A stretch of 64,000 nucleotides of DNA from UBA953 sp037131085 (GTDB lineage Bacteria; Verrucomicrobiota; Verrucomicrobiia; Opitutales; UBA953). Shown piece after piece: positions 52,797 through 61,150 of this stretch. Position numbers and translations under genes: made by a program. The notes below the pieces were generated by a model that saw only the letters and a list, made by a program, of their open reading frames with translations, did not search any database and was not told the DNA's origin. Location of the stretch: NCBI GenBank assembly GCA_037131085.1, contig JBAXRS010000001.1, positions 1 to 64,000 on the forward strand. Direction: 5' to 3'. The stretch's first letter is position 1. Each line of letters starts with the position of its first letter.

Positions 52797-53105
52797 TTAG
52801 ACAACGATGTTGATGTCAACCCCAGAAGGTAAATTAAGCTTCTTCAATTCGTCTACCGTCTGGGAATTGGGCTCCATAATCTCGATTAGACGCTTGTGCG
52901 TGCGGATTTCGAATTGGTCCATCGACTTTTTGTCGACGTGCGGGGAGCGATTCACCGTGAGGCGAGCGATATCCGTAGGCAACGGGATTGGGCCAGTAAC
53001 GCGAGCGCCGGTGCGCTTGGCGGTGTCAACGATCTCATTGGCCGATTGGTCTACCATGCGGTAGTCGAAACCTTTGAGCTTAATGCGGATTTTGGTGCGG
53101 GCCAT
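52797..53105 (-). CDS. rpsJ: Ribosomal protein uS10 (NusE)
   Basis: 102 residues. TKIRIKLKGFDYRMVDQSANEIV, TGARVTGPIPLPT and the conserved RTHKRLIEIM are all present. It is also a partner of NusB and NusG in antitermination. It follows fusA by 24 bases, without tuf in between. Confidence 0.97.
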   Translation of the reverse strand: MARTKIRIKLKGFDYRMVDQSANEIVDTAKRTGARVTGPIPLPTDIARLTVNRSPHVDKKSMDQFEIRTHKRLIEIMEPNSQTVDELKKLNLPSGVDINIVV

Positions 53106-53129
53106 CGGGAATTGGGTCAGGAGGAGAGA

Positions 53130-55277
53130 TTAGGTGCGAGCAGGAGCGCGAGTGGAAGACTCGACGACTTGCTTGAGGATTGAGGCAGGTACTTGCTCGA
53201 AGTTGCCGGGCTCCATGGAATAAGAAGCACGACCCTTCGAGAGGGAACGGACGTCCGTGGAGTAACCAAACATTTCAGCGAGAGGGACCAGAGAGTTGAT
53301 ATTGCAGAGACCGTTCTTGGTTTCCATGCCCTGGATTTGGCCACGGCGACGGTTTAAGTCTCCCATGATATCACCCTGATATTCCTCAGGAGTGACGACT
53401 TCGACCTTCATGATCGGTTCGAGCAGGATGGGCTTGGCATCTTTCATTGCGTCCTTGAACGCGAAGATACCAGCCATCTTGAAGGCCATTTCATTGGAGT
53501 CCACTTCGTGGAAGGAACCAAAGACGATGGAGGCCTTGAAATCGATAACAGGGTAGCCGGCGACGGTGCCATTGTTGGCAGCTTCGTTGATACCTTCGAT
53601 GGTGGGCTTGATGAATTCCTTAGGAATAACGCCGCCAACGATTTCGCTGATGACTTCCTGGCCCTTTCCGGGATTCGGCTCGAGCTTGATTTCAGCGTGA
53701 CCATATTGACCGCGGCCACCGGACTGACGGATGAATTTACCGACGCCTTCGGAGGCGAGCTTGATGGTTTCGCGGTAGGAAATCTGGGGCTTGCCGGACT
53801 TGGCTTCGACTTTGAATTCGCGCTTCAGGCGGTCGACGATGATTTCAAGGTGCAACTCGCCCATGCCCGAAATAAGGGTCTGGCCGGTTTCCTGATTAGT
53901 CGTGACGCGGAAAGTAGGATCTTCTTGAGCCAAGCGCTGCAAACCGAGCGAGAGACGCTCTTGGTCGCCCTTCGAATTTGGCTCGATGGACATCGAGATA
54001 ACCGGGTCGGCGAAAGTGGTCTTCTCGAGGATGAGGTCATCCTCCATGGTCAACGTGTCGCCAGTCGCGATGTCCTTCGGACCAATGATTGCGCAGATAT
54101 CACCCGAATAGGCGACGTCGATTTCTTCCCGATCCATGGCGCGAAGCAGGACGATACGGGAGATACGTTCGTTCTTTCTCGTCCGAGGATTGTAAAGCGC
54201 CTCACCCTTCTTGAGCTGTCCGCGGTAGACCCGAAAGAAGACTAATTGTCCGACGTGAATGTCAGACCAGAGTTTGAAACAAAGACCGGTGACTTTGGCC
54301 TTATCGTCTGGGCCGATGATGATTTCGGTGTCGCCGTCATCCGTGAAGGCGCGCTGGCCTTTCATGTCGATGGGGGAAGGCAGGAAGTCGACAACGCAGT
54401 CGAGGAGCATCTGCACGCCTTTGTTTTTGAAAGCGGAGCCGGGGATCACGCCGATGAAATTCATCGAAAGGGTAGCCTTACGGATACCCGTGCGCATTTC
54501 CTCGATGGTCACTTCTTGTCCGTCTAAATACTTCGAGGCTAAAACATCGTCGAAATCAGCCAAGGCTTCGATCAACTTGATGCGCCATTCTTTGGCTTCG
54601 CCTACTTGTTTTTCGGGGATGGCAATCTCGTTAAACTTCATGCCCTTCGGGTCGGTTTCGTCGTAAAGGTAGGCGACGTTCTTGATCAGATCGATCATGC
54701 CTTTGAAGTCTTCGCCTTGACCAATCGGGATGAAAAGCGGGTGGGCGTTGCCCTTAAGTTTTTCGCGGATGTCATCCACGGCGCCGAAGTAATCAGCACC
54801 CGTGCGGTCCATCTTGTTGACGAAAGCGACGCGGGGGACGCTATACTTGTTCATCTGACGCCAGACTGTCTCGGACTGGGGCTGGACGCCGGCGACGGCA
54901 CAGAAAACGGCGACGGCACCATCGAGGACGCGCAAAGAACGCTCTACCTCGGCGGTAAAGTCGACGTGGCCAGGGGTATCGATGATGTTAATCCGGTGAT
55001 CGATGTTAGCAAAATGCCCTTCCTTGGTCTTCCAGCCGGCGGAAATAGCGGCAGCGGTGATGGTGATCCCGCGTTCGCGCTCTTGCTCCATCCAGTCGGT
55101 CGTGGCGGTGCCATCGTGAACTTCGCCCATCTTATGGACGACGCCCGTGTAAAAGAGAATGCGCTCGGTGGTTGTGGTCTTGCCGGCATCGATGTGCGCA
55201 GCGATGCCGATATTACGCGTGTGCTCGAGCGGATAAGCGCGAGCCGAAGAATTGAGGGAAGAGAGAGCGGAGGACAT
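53130..55277 (-). CDS. fusA: Elongation factor G
   Basis: 715 residues. G1 is AHIDAGKTTT, the normal switch I is ERERGITITAAA, G3 is DTPGHVDF and G4 is NKMDRTGA. Domains II-V are complete to the C-terminal SYSMEPGNFEQVPASIL. It drives translocation on the ribosome. The presence of the standard RGITI here contrasts with the altered EF-Tu. Confidence 0.98.
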   Translation of the reverse strand: MSSALSSLNSSARAYPLEHTRNIGIAAHIDAGKTTTTERILFYTGVVHKMGEVHDGTATTDWMEQERERGITITAAAISAGWKTKEGHFANIDHRINIIDTPGHVDFTAEVERSLRVLDGAVAVFCAVAGVQPQSETVWRQMNKYSVPRVAFVNKMDRTGADYFGAVDDIREKLKGNAHPLFIPIGQGEDFKGMIDLIKNVAYLYDETDPKGMKFNEIAIPEKQVGEAKEWRIKLIEALADFDDVLASKYLDGQEVTIEEMRTGIRKATLSMNFIGVIPGSAFKNKGVQMLLDCVVDFLPSPIDMKGQRAFTDDGDTEIIIGPDDKAKVTGLCFKLWSDIHVGQLVFFRVYRGQLKKGEALYNPRTRKNERISRIVLLRAMDREEIDVAYSGDICAIIGPKDIATGDTLTMEDDLILEKTTFADPVISMSIEPNSKGDQERLSLGLQRLAQEDPTFRVTTNQETGQTLISGMGELHLEIIVDRLKREFKVEAKSGKPQISYRETIKLASEGVGKFIRQSGGRGQYGHAEIKLEPNPGKGQEVISEIVGGVIPKEFIKPTIEGINEAANNGTVAGYPVIDFKASIVFGSFHEVDSNEMAFKMAGIFAFKDAMKDAKPILLEPIMKVEVVTPEEYQGDIMGDLNRRRGQIQGMETKNGLCNINSLVPLAEMFGYSTDVRSLSKGRASYSMEPGNFEQVPASILKQVVESSTRAPART

Positions 55278-55322
55278 GGTCGTAACCTGCGGTTCGGCCT
55301 AAAGGTTTATCGTGGATAGGGG

Positions 55323-55796
55323 TTACCAGCGGAGGTGAGCGAAGGCACGGTTGGCTTGAGCCATCTTGTGCGTTTCTTCGCGCTTCTTCACGACGTTACC
55401 CGTGTTGTTATACGCATCGACGACTTCCGCCGCGAGGGCTTCGGACATCGTAGTTCCTTTACGGCCAGCGGCCGCATCGACGACCCAGCGCAAGGCGATG
55501 CTGTTCTGGCGTTCGTGGCTGACTTCGACTGGCACCTGATAAGTTGCGCCACCGACGCGGCGGCTCTTTACTTCAAGCTTCGGACGGCAATTTTCGAGAG
55601 CCCCCAGGAGCAACTCGACTGGATTACCTTTCATGAGCTTCTCGCTCACTTTTTCGATCGCTCCGTAGACGATGCCTTGGGCGATCGACTTTTTGCCGGA
55701 CTTCATCACGACATTGATGAGCTGGCTAACCAATGGGCTGCCATAACGGGCGTCCGGTAAATGGGCGCGCTTGGTTGCTTTACGACGACGAGACAT
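55323..55796 (-). CDS. rpsG: Ribosomal protein uS7
   Basis: 157 residues. MSRRRKATKRAHLPDARYGS and the conserved VKSRRVGGATYQVPVEV and WVVDAAAGRKGTTMSEAL are typical. It is the primary binder of the 16S 3' domain and the str-operon repressor in E. coli. Confidence 0.97.
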   Translation of the reverse strand: MSRRRKATKRAHLPDARYGSPLVSQLINVVMKSGKKSIAQGIVYGAIEKVSEKLMKGNPVELLLGALENCRPKLEVKSRRVGGATYQVPVEVSHERQNSIALRWVVDAAAGRKGTTMSEALAAEVVDAYNNTGNVVKKREETHKMAQANRAFAHLRW

Positions 55797-55831
55797 ATTC
55801 TAAGATTGAGCTAGGGATTACGGAAAATGGA

Positions 55832-56215
55832 TTACGCCTTCTTTTCCTTCGGACGCTTGACGCCGTACTTGGAACGGGAACGACGACGCTTTTCGACGCC
55901 AGAGCAGTCGAGAGGGCCACGCACGATGTGGTAACGGACACCTGGAAGATCTTTGACGCGACCCCCACGCACGAGGACGACGGAGTGCTCTTGGAGCTTA
56001 TGGCCTTCGTCCGGAATGTAAGAAATAACTTCCTGACCGTTCGTGAGGCGCACCTTGGCGACCTTACGTTGGGCGGAGTTAGGCTTCTTCGGAGTACGAA
56101 TCATGACCTGCACACAAACGCCGCGGCGGAAGGGTGAGTTGTTCAAGGCCGGAGATTTGGACTTGGCCTTGGGTTTGACCCGCGGATTGCGGACGAGTTG
56201 GTTGATGGTAGGCAT
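55832..56215 (-). CDS. rpsL: Ribosomal protein uS12
   Basis: 127 residues from the ATG at 56215 (MPTINQLVRNPRVKPKAKSK). TPKKPNSAQRKVAKVRLTNG and GGRVKDLPGVRYHIVRG carry the unmodified streptomycin-sensitive lysine regions. It lies at the decoding centre and is the first gene of the super-cluster. The neighbouring TPR gene is divergent. Confidence 0.97.
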   Translation of the reverse strand: MPTINQLVRNPRVKPKAKSKSPALNNSPFRRGVCVQVMIRTPKKPNSAQRKVAKVRLTNGQEVISYIPDEGHKLQEHSVVLVRGGRVKDLPGVRYHIVRGPLDCSGVEKRRRSRSKYGVKRPKEKKA

Positions 56216-56246
56216 GGACCTCGGTAAATAGGGAAAAGAGTGTTTG

Positions 56247-56274
56247 GGCATATGTCCTCAAGCCCCTCATGCAA
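56247..56274 (-). promoter_or_regulatory. Candidate promoter of the str/S10 super-cluster
   Basis: Minus-strand TTGCAT (56269-56274), 16 bases, then TATGCC (56247-56252), about 30 bases before rpsL. It is only a moderate match to sigma-70 hexamers. Confidence 0.35.
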
Positions 56275-56387
56275 GCGGAAAGTGCACGGATTTTAAGGTT
56301 TCTTTACCAGAGCACCTTATCGCCCGCCCTGCTGGCTTTTTTGAGCGGGACAATTATGTTCGGACAACCAAAGATGCCCGTCCTTTT

Positions 56388-58184
56388 ATGTCCTGCCCCC
56401 GTTCGACCTTTTATTTGCTGATAGCCATCGCCTGCGGGCATGACCGTGCGCTTGCCCAAGCCGCAGCAACCGCCCCCGCCCCTCAGGCAAGCCCGAAAGT
56501 GGCGGGAAACGTAACCCAAGATGAACAATCCGACGCCGAAATCATCCTTTTAGCAGGCCTTCCGCTCACTCAGCCGAAAGAGTCGATCTTGAGCTACACC
56601 CGGCAAACTTACATAAAAACAGACTTAATTAAGGATAAAGCCATCCAACAAATGGTCCGGATGGCGCTCTCAAAAATTGAGGATCAGCCTGAAAAAGCTG
56701 GGGAAATTCGCCAAGGACACCTCAATTTATTGTCCGACCTCTTCCTCAATCAGGCAATGGAGGCCCAAAAACAGAACCGCTTTGCCGATTTATTAAAATT
56801 AATCCAAATATCGGTCCGTTGTAACCCCGCAAACGCCAAGGCTAAGTTGTTCTATGCCAATTTCTTACACTCAAATATGGGGCGGACTGATGATGCCATC
56901 CAGTCCCTGCGTCATGGCCTCGAATTCCTCAACGCCGATGACACCCTGGGGAGAGACTACTTGGAGCGTTATTTTCAGTTGCTGCAGCTTCGCGAGCGCG
57001 ATGCCGAGGTCATCGACCAAAGCTTAAAACTCCTCCAAGCCGGCAAGACCTTACCCCAACCTACCCGGGAAATTATTTCCCTGGCCGCCGCCACGTCGCT
57101 GTATTGGACGGGCAAATACCCCGAGGCGGTTAACATCATCAATTCAAGCAACTTAGATAATAGGGCCAATGGGTTACTGCTGAAGTCTAAGGCCCTCTTT
57201 GATGGCGGCAAATATCAAGACGCCGTCGCCTTGCTTGAATCTAAAAGCTCTTCCTACAAAGGCGCGGCCCATGATGCGATCCTTTCACAACAGGCGCGCT
57301 TCCACATTCTCTTAGGCCAATCTAAAATCGCGCTGTCGGTCACGAATGACCGGATTGCGAGCGATGAAAAAGCTCCCTTCCCTCATATTCAAAAACTACA
57401 ACTCCTCGACCGGATCGGCCTAAAAGATGACTACGATAAGGAGCTGCGACTGATTTCGGAAAACTTCGCGAACAACTCGGCGGCGATGATTGCGTTGGCT
57501 AATTTTGCCGCCGAAAAAGGCTACGATGGCCTCACCTTGGCGGTCGCCAACGTCGCCCAAAGCCAAGGCTTCGATCGCGCCACTTTTGCCGCCCTTCACC
57601 TCGAAGCTTTACTCAACGCCAAACAGCCCGAACAAGTCATTCTTCAGTATCAGCAAGTTACCACCGCCGAACGGACGTTCTTCAAGTCTAACGAGCCTCT
57701 TGTCCAAGCCCTGCTGGGTATCGCTTACCACGCCCGCACTAAAAAAGATGCGCTCGCCGCCAAGGTCGACCGGGATATCGGCGACCGTTATCTGAGTGAA
57801 TTCCTCAAATCAAAGGACCTCGGCCCCGAAGCCTTTCGTTCCGTGGGTCGACACCTCCGAGCCATCCGCGCGACGGACGCCGCCGTGCGCGTTTTGGAAG
57901 CAGGCATCTTGGCCCACCCCAAACATTCCCAACTGAGAGCCGATTGCATTCGCGCGCGGATTCTGGCCGGCCAAACGGATAGCTACGGCACGCGCAAATC
58001 CGTCGTCGAAGAATTGGAATTACTCCTGAACCAACGCCGGCCTTCGCCCCTCATCTGGCAAGACGCCATTTCGTGGTTACAGACCGAATCAAAATTACCC
58101 GCCGACAAAGCCCGTAAACTGCAAGCCCTGATGGCGCCCCTTGTCCGCAGCAACCTAGACCCCGAAGCCCTCGCCGGCCGCTGA
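56388..58184 (+). CDS. Exported tetratricopeptide-repeat protein
   Basis: 598 residues from the ATG at 56388, chosen because a signal peptide begins there (MSCPRSTFYLLIAIACG, cleavage near LAQA). The longer open frame upstream covers the rpsL promoter. The rest is alpha-helical with TPR-like helix pairs (for example ANAKAKLFYANFLHSNMGRTDDAIQ and PEAVNIINSS...). No catalytic domain is visible. It probably serves as a periplasmic scaffold. The function is unknown. It stands at the head of the plus-strand run sufE-ctaA-ctaB. Confidence 0.75.
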   Translation: MSCPRSTFYLLIAIACGHDRALAQAAATAPAPQASPKVAGNVTQDEQSDAEIILLAGLPLTQPKESILSYTRQTYIKTDLIKDKAIQQMVRMALSKIEDQPEKAGEIRQGHLNLLSDLFLNQAMEAQKQNRFADLLKLIQISVRCNPANAKAKLFYANFLHSNMGRTDDAIQSLRHGLEFLNADDTLGRDYLERYFQLLQLRERDAEVIDQSLKLLQAGKTLPQPTREIISLAAATSLYWTGKYPEAVNIINSSNLDNRANGLLLKSKALFDGGKYQDAVALLESKSSSYKGAAHDAILSQQARFHILLGQSKIALSVTNDRIASDEKAPFPHIQKLQLLDRIGLKDDYDKELRLISENFANNSAAMIALANFAAEKGYDGLTLAVANVAQSQGFDRATFAALHLEALLNAKQPEQVILQYQQVTTAERTFFKSNEPLVQALLGIAYHARTKKDALAAKVDRDIGDRYLSEFLKSKDLGPEAFRSVGRHLRAIRATDAAVRVLEAGILAHPKHSQLRADCIRARILAGQTDSYGTRKSVVEELELLLNQRRPSPLIWQDAISWLQTESKLPADKARKLQALMAPLVRSNLDPEALAGR

Positions 58185-58191
58185 TTAGCCC

Positions 58192-58602
58192 ATGAGCCTC
58201 GTAACGAAGCGCGCCGAGCTGGTGGCCGAACTTGAACCTTTCTCCGACCATCACGAGCGTTTCCAATACGTAATCGATCGGGCGAAGACGGCCCCCGCAT
58301 TGCCATCTGAACTAAAGTTGGATGCGTTTCTGATCTCCGGTTGCACCTCCAATCTCTGGCTCGTGCCATCGCTTGAAAGCGGCGCTTGCCGCTTCCGCTG
58401 CGATGCCGATTCACTTATCACCAAGGGGATCGCGTCGCTGGTCTGCGAATTTTATGATGGCGCCACGCCGACTGAAGTAGCGGCGACCGATGCCGATTTC
58501 TTGGCCCAAGTAGGCGTGACGCAACACCTATCGCCCAATCGCCGCAACGGACTCACCAATCTGGTCGGCAAAATCCGAAATTTCGGACGAGCCGCTTCCT
58601 GA
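58192..58602 (+). CDS. sufE: SufE-family iron-sulfur assembly protein
   Basis: 136 residues. The active cysteine is Cys51 in ISGCTSNLWLV, matching the SufE sulfur-acceptor loop. PFSDHHERFQYVIDRA near the N-terminus and LSPNRRNGLTNLVGKI at the C-terminus fit the family. It takes persulfide sulfur from SufS for Fe-S cluster building; sufS is not in the window. It starts eight bases after the TPR gene. Confidence 0.9.
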   Translation: MSLVTKRAELVAELEPFSDHHERFQYVIDRAKTAPALPSELKLDAFLISGCTSNLWLVPSLESGACRFRCDADSLITKGIASLVCEFYDGATPTEVAATDADFLAQVGVTQHLSPNRRNGLTNLVGKIRNFGRAAS

Positions 58603-58612
58603 CCTACTTTTA

Positions 58613-59578
58613 ATGTCCCTTTCGTCACCTGATTCGACCCTCGCCTCCGAGCCACACTCCGCCCGGCCGCAACGCGGACTATTCGTACTTTGCCTGGCGA
58701 CGCTTTTCTGGTCGATCCTGGTGCTCCAAGCCGGCGGCTTTACGACCAGCATCCATGCGGGCATGGCTTTCTTGGATTGGCCGCTTTCCAATGGTTCGGT
58801 GAATCCGCCCGGATGGCTCACGGAAATTGACAAATTCGCCGAGCACTCTCACCGGCTCGCGGCGACCGTCCTTGGCCTTTGCTGCATCGCGATCGCCGGT
58901 GCCCATGCCTGGCGCGAACCACGCCAACGCGTCCGGCAAGCCGCTTATCTGCTTGTCGCGCTCGTCGTCCTGCAAGGCGGTCTCGGCGGCTTACGCGTGC
59001 TACTTGATAAGTTAAATATCGGCGGAACGGGTAACCTTAAAGCCGTGAGTTTTGCGACCGCCCATGCGGTGAACGCCCAACTCACCATCGGACTCCTCGC
59101 GCTGATCACTTTCATGCATACGCGCAGTTGGGTCTCGGCGAGTGCGCCGACTTCCCCCCGCCATCGTCTCGTCGGCAAAATTGCCCTCGGGCTTGTCTTC
59201 GGCGTGATCATCATCGGTGCCGTGATGCGGCAAAGCCATTTTACGACCTGGGTCTCGTCCGGAAAAATTGCCGACCTCTTCCTGCCTGCCGGCGAAGGTT
59301 TAGGCTGGGCGGTCAACCTCCTGCATCGAGCCGGGGCGCTACTTGCCGGCTTAGCCGTTACCGCTTTCGGTATTTTAGGCGCACGCCAACTGCGCCGAAG
59401 CTTATCGTTGGTTTTTCTCCTCGGGTTGCAAATAACCTTAGGCGTCATCAGCATCCAATTGCCTCTCAATCCGCACATCCGTACCGTCCACTTAGTGGTG
59501 GGGGCCGCCCTTTTTTCAACCCTGTGCGTGCAAGTTGCCCTCGCCCATCGTCCTGTGGGTTTCTTGGCCGAAGTATGA
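58613..59578 (+). CDS. ctaA: Heme A synthase (CtaA/COX15)
   Basis: 321 residues with about eight transmembrane helices. Heme-binding histidines are visible in EHSHRLAATVLG, FATAHAVNAQL, NLLHRAGALLAG and VHLVVGAALF, in the two-fold symmetric pattern of the family. It converts heme O to heme A for cytochrome c oxidase in the inner membrane. It is followed by ctaB, which makes its substrate. Confidence 0.92.
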   Translation: MSLSSPDSTLASEPHSARPQRGLFVLCLATLFWSILVLQAGGFTTSIHAGMAFLDWPLSNGSVNPPGWLTEIDKFAEHSHRLAATVLGLCCIAIAGAHAWREPRQRVRQAAYLLVALVVLQGGLGGLRVLLDKLNIGGTGNLKAVSFATAHAVNAQLTIGLLALITFMHTRSWVSASAPTSPRHRLVGKIALGLVFGVIIIGAVMRQSHFTTWVSSGKIADLFLPAGEGLGWAVNLLHRAGALLAGLAVTAFGILGARQLRRSLSLVFLLGLQITLGVISIQLPLNPHIRTVHLVVGAALFSTLCVQVALAHRPVGFLAEV

Positions 59579-59630
59579 GTGTCGACAGAATTACCTTTAA
59601 CCGAGGGCGTAAAGTCGCCACCACCCCTGC

Positions 59631-60515
59631 ATGAGCGAACGCGCCGGATCCCTACCCGCCGCCTACTGGGAGCTGACCAAGCCCCGGTTGTCGCTTCTTT
59701 CCGTCCTGTCGGCGCTCGCCGGATATTTCTGCAGCGCCCCAAGACAACCGACGGATCTTAAGGTACTCGCCGCACTCGCGCTCGGCACGGCCCTCGCCGC
59801 CGGCGGCTGCGGCGCGATCAATATGTGGTGGGAGAGCGACGCCGACGCCAAGATGGAACGCACGCGCCACCGCCCCATTCCCGCCGGCTTAATCAAACCC
59901 GGTGCCGCCTTGCTCTTCGGCATGCTTTCGCTGGCAAGCGGTGTCCTGATCGTCTGGAACGGAGCCAATGCCCTCGCTGGCGCCCTCACGGCCGCCACGG
60001 CGATTTCTTATCTTTTCCTCTACACGCCCCTGAAGACGATGACCTCATGGTGCACGCTGGTCGGCTCTCTTCCAGGTGCCATCCCTCCCATCATCGGCAC
60101 GGCGGCTAAATTAGGCAGTATCGACGAGATGGGCTGGTTGCTGTTCGCGTTGCTCTTCTTCTGGCAAGTGCCGCACTTCATGGCCTTGGCCGTCCTCTGG
60201 CGCGAAGACTACGCCCGCGGCGGATTTAAAGTCTCCACCGTCCAAGACCCTACCGGTCGCTCGGCCTCACTCTGGGCTCTCCTGTTCATCATTCCAATGC
60301 TCTTTGTAGCTGGGGCAATCGCCACGAAATTCTTCCCCGACTGGAGCAGTCCCTACGTATGGATTTCCTTCCTGGCTGGGGCCTGGTTTTTCAAACTGAC
60401 GTTGGACTTCGCCGTTCCCGACCGCCGTGCCGCCGTGGCCAAACCTTTATTTTTCGCCTCGATCTTGTATCTGCCTGTCGTCCTGTTGACTCTCACGCTG
60501 AACCGGATTTTGTAA
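59631..60515 (+). CDS. ctaB: Heme O synthase (protoheme IX farnesyltransferase, CtaB/COX10)
   Basis: 294 residues. The prenyl-diphosphate motif NMWWESDADAKMERTRHRPIPAG and the second motif WREDYARGGFKV are present, along with about nine transmembrane helices. It adds farnesyl to heme B. Together with ctaA it shows that the host makes an aa3-type (heme A) terminal oxidase. Confidence 0.95.
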   Translation: MSERAGSLPAAYWELTKPRLSLLSVLSALAGYFCSAPRQPTDLKVLAALALGTALAAGGCGAINMWWESDADAKMERTRHRPIPAGLIKPGAALLFGMLSLASGVLIVWNGANALAGALTAATAISYLFLYTPLKTMTSWCTLVGSLPGAIPPIIGTAAKLGSIDEMGWLLFALLFFWQVPHFMALAVLWREDYARGGFKVSTVQDPTGRSASLWALLFIIPMLFVAGAIATKFFPDWSSPYVWISFLAGAWFFKLTLDFAVPDRRAAVAKPLFFASILYLPVVLLTLTLNRIL

Positions 60516-60520
60516 GGGCC

Positions 60521-61105
60521 ATGGAGGATGCCCGTGCTGAAAAATCGCGCCTGCGACTTGTACTGAAAGCCCGACGCGCCAGCTTGACCGCCCGCGAACT
60601 CCAAGTCGCCGGCGACGCCTGCGCTCGGTTGGTCGCACAACTCCCCGAATGGAAACAAGCCAAGGCAGTCTGTCTGTATGCGTCCTTTGGCGCCGAACTT
60701 TCCACCGAATCACTACTCCAGATCGCCCTCTTGGAGGGTAAAATCTTAGTTCTTCCGCGCGTGGCCAAGGCGTCGACCCTGACCCTTCACCGCGTTGCAG
60801 ACGTGGCTGACCTGCGGCGCTCCAAGCTGGGCATTCTCGAGCCAGCCGCCGAAGCCGACGAGATTCCGCTCTCGTCTGTGGGCCTCATGCTGGTTCCTGG
60901 GCTAGGCTTTGACCGCTTAGGGCGACGCTTGGGCCACGGGGCCGGCTTTTATGACCGTCTGCTGGCGAAGTGCCCTAAAAAGATGTTCCTCCTTGGCCAC
61001 GCCCACACCTTTCAATTCGGCTCATGCCTACCGGCCGAGCCTCATGATATTAAAGTTAAAGCAGTGGCCACCCCCCAGGGCATCATTCGCTGTCGAGTGC
61101 GTTAG
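60521..61105 (+). CDS. 5-formyltetrahydrofolate cyclo-ligase family protein
   Basis: 194 residues from the ATG at 60521 (MEDARAEKSRLRLVLKARR). The family motif LVPGLGFDRLGRRLGHGAGFYDRLL is complete. The usual role is the ATP-dependent return of 5-formyl-THF to 5,10-methenyl-THF. The gene begins five bases after ctaB stops. Confidence 0.9.
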   Translation: MEDARAEKSRLRLVLKARRASLTARELQVAGDACARLVAQLPEWKQAKAVCLYASFGAELSTESLLQIALLEGKILVLPRVAKASTLTLHRVADVADLRRSKLGILEPAAEADEIPLSSVGLMLVPGLGFDRLGRRLGHGAGFYDRLLAKCPKKMFLLGHAHTFQFGSCLPAEPHDIKVKAVATPQGIIRCRVR

Positions 61106-61150
61106 CAAGTTTGCCAAGCGGTCATATTTGTGTCCGTTCATGGGTTCCCA

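Noticed and set aside
60359..60520. Longer start for the 5-formyl-THF cyclo-ligase
   Set aside because: The added part lies inside ctaB in another frame; the family N-terminus begins at 60521, five bases after the ctaB stop.
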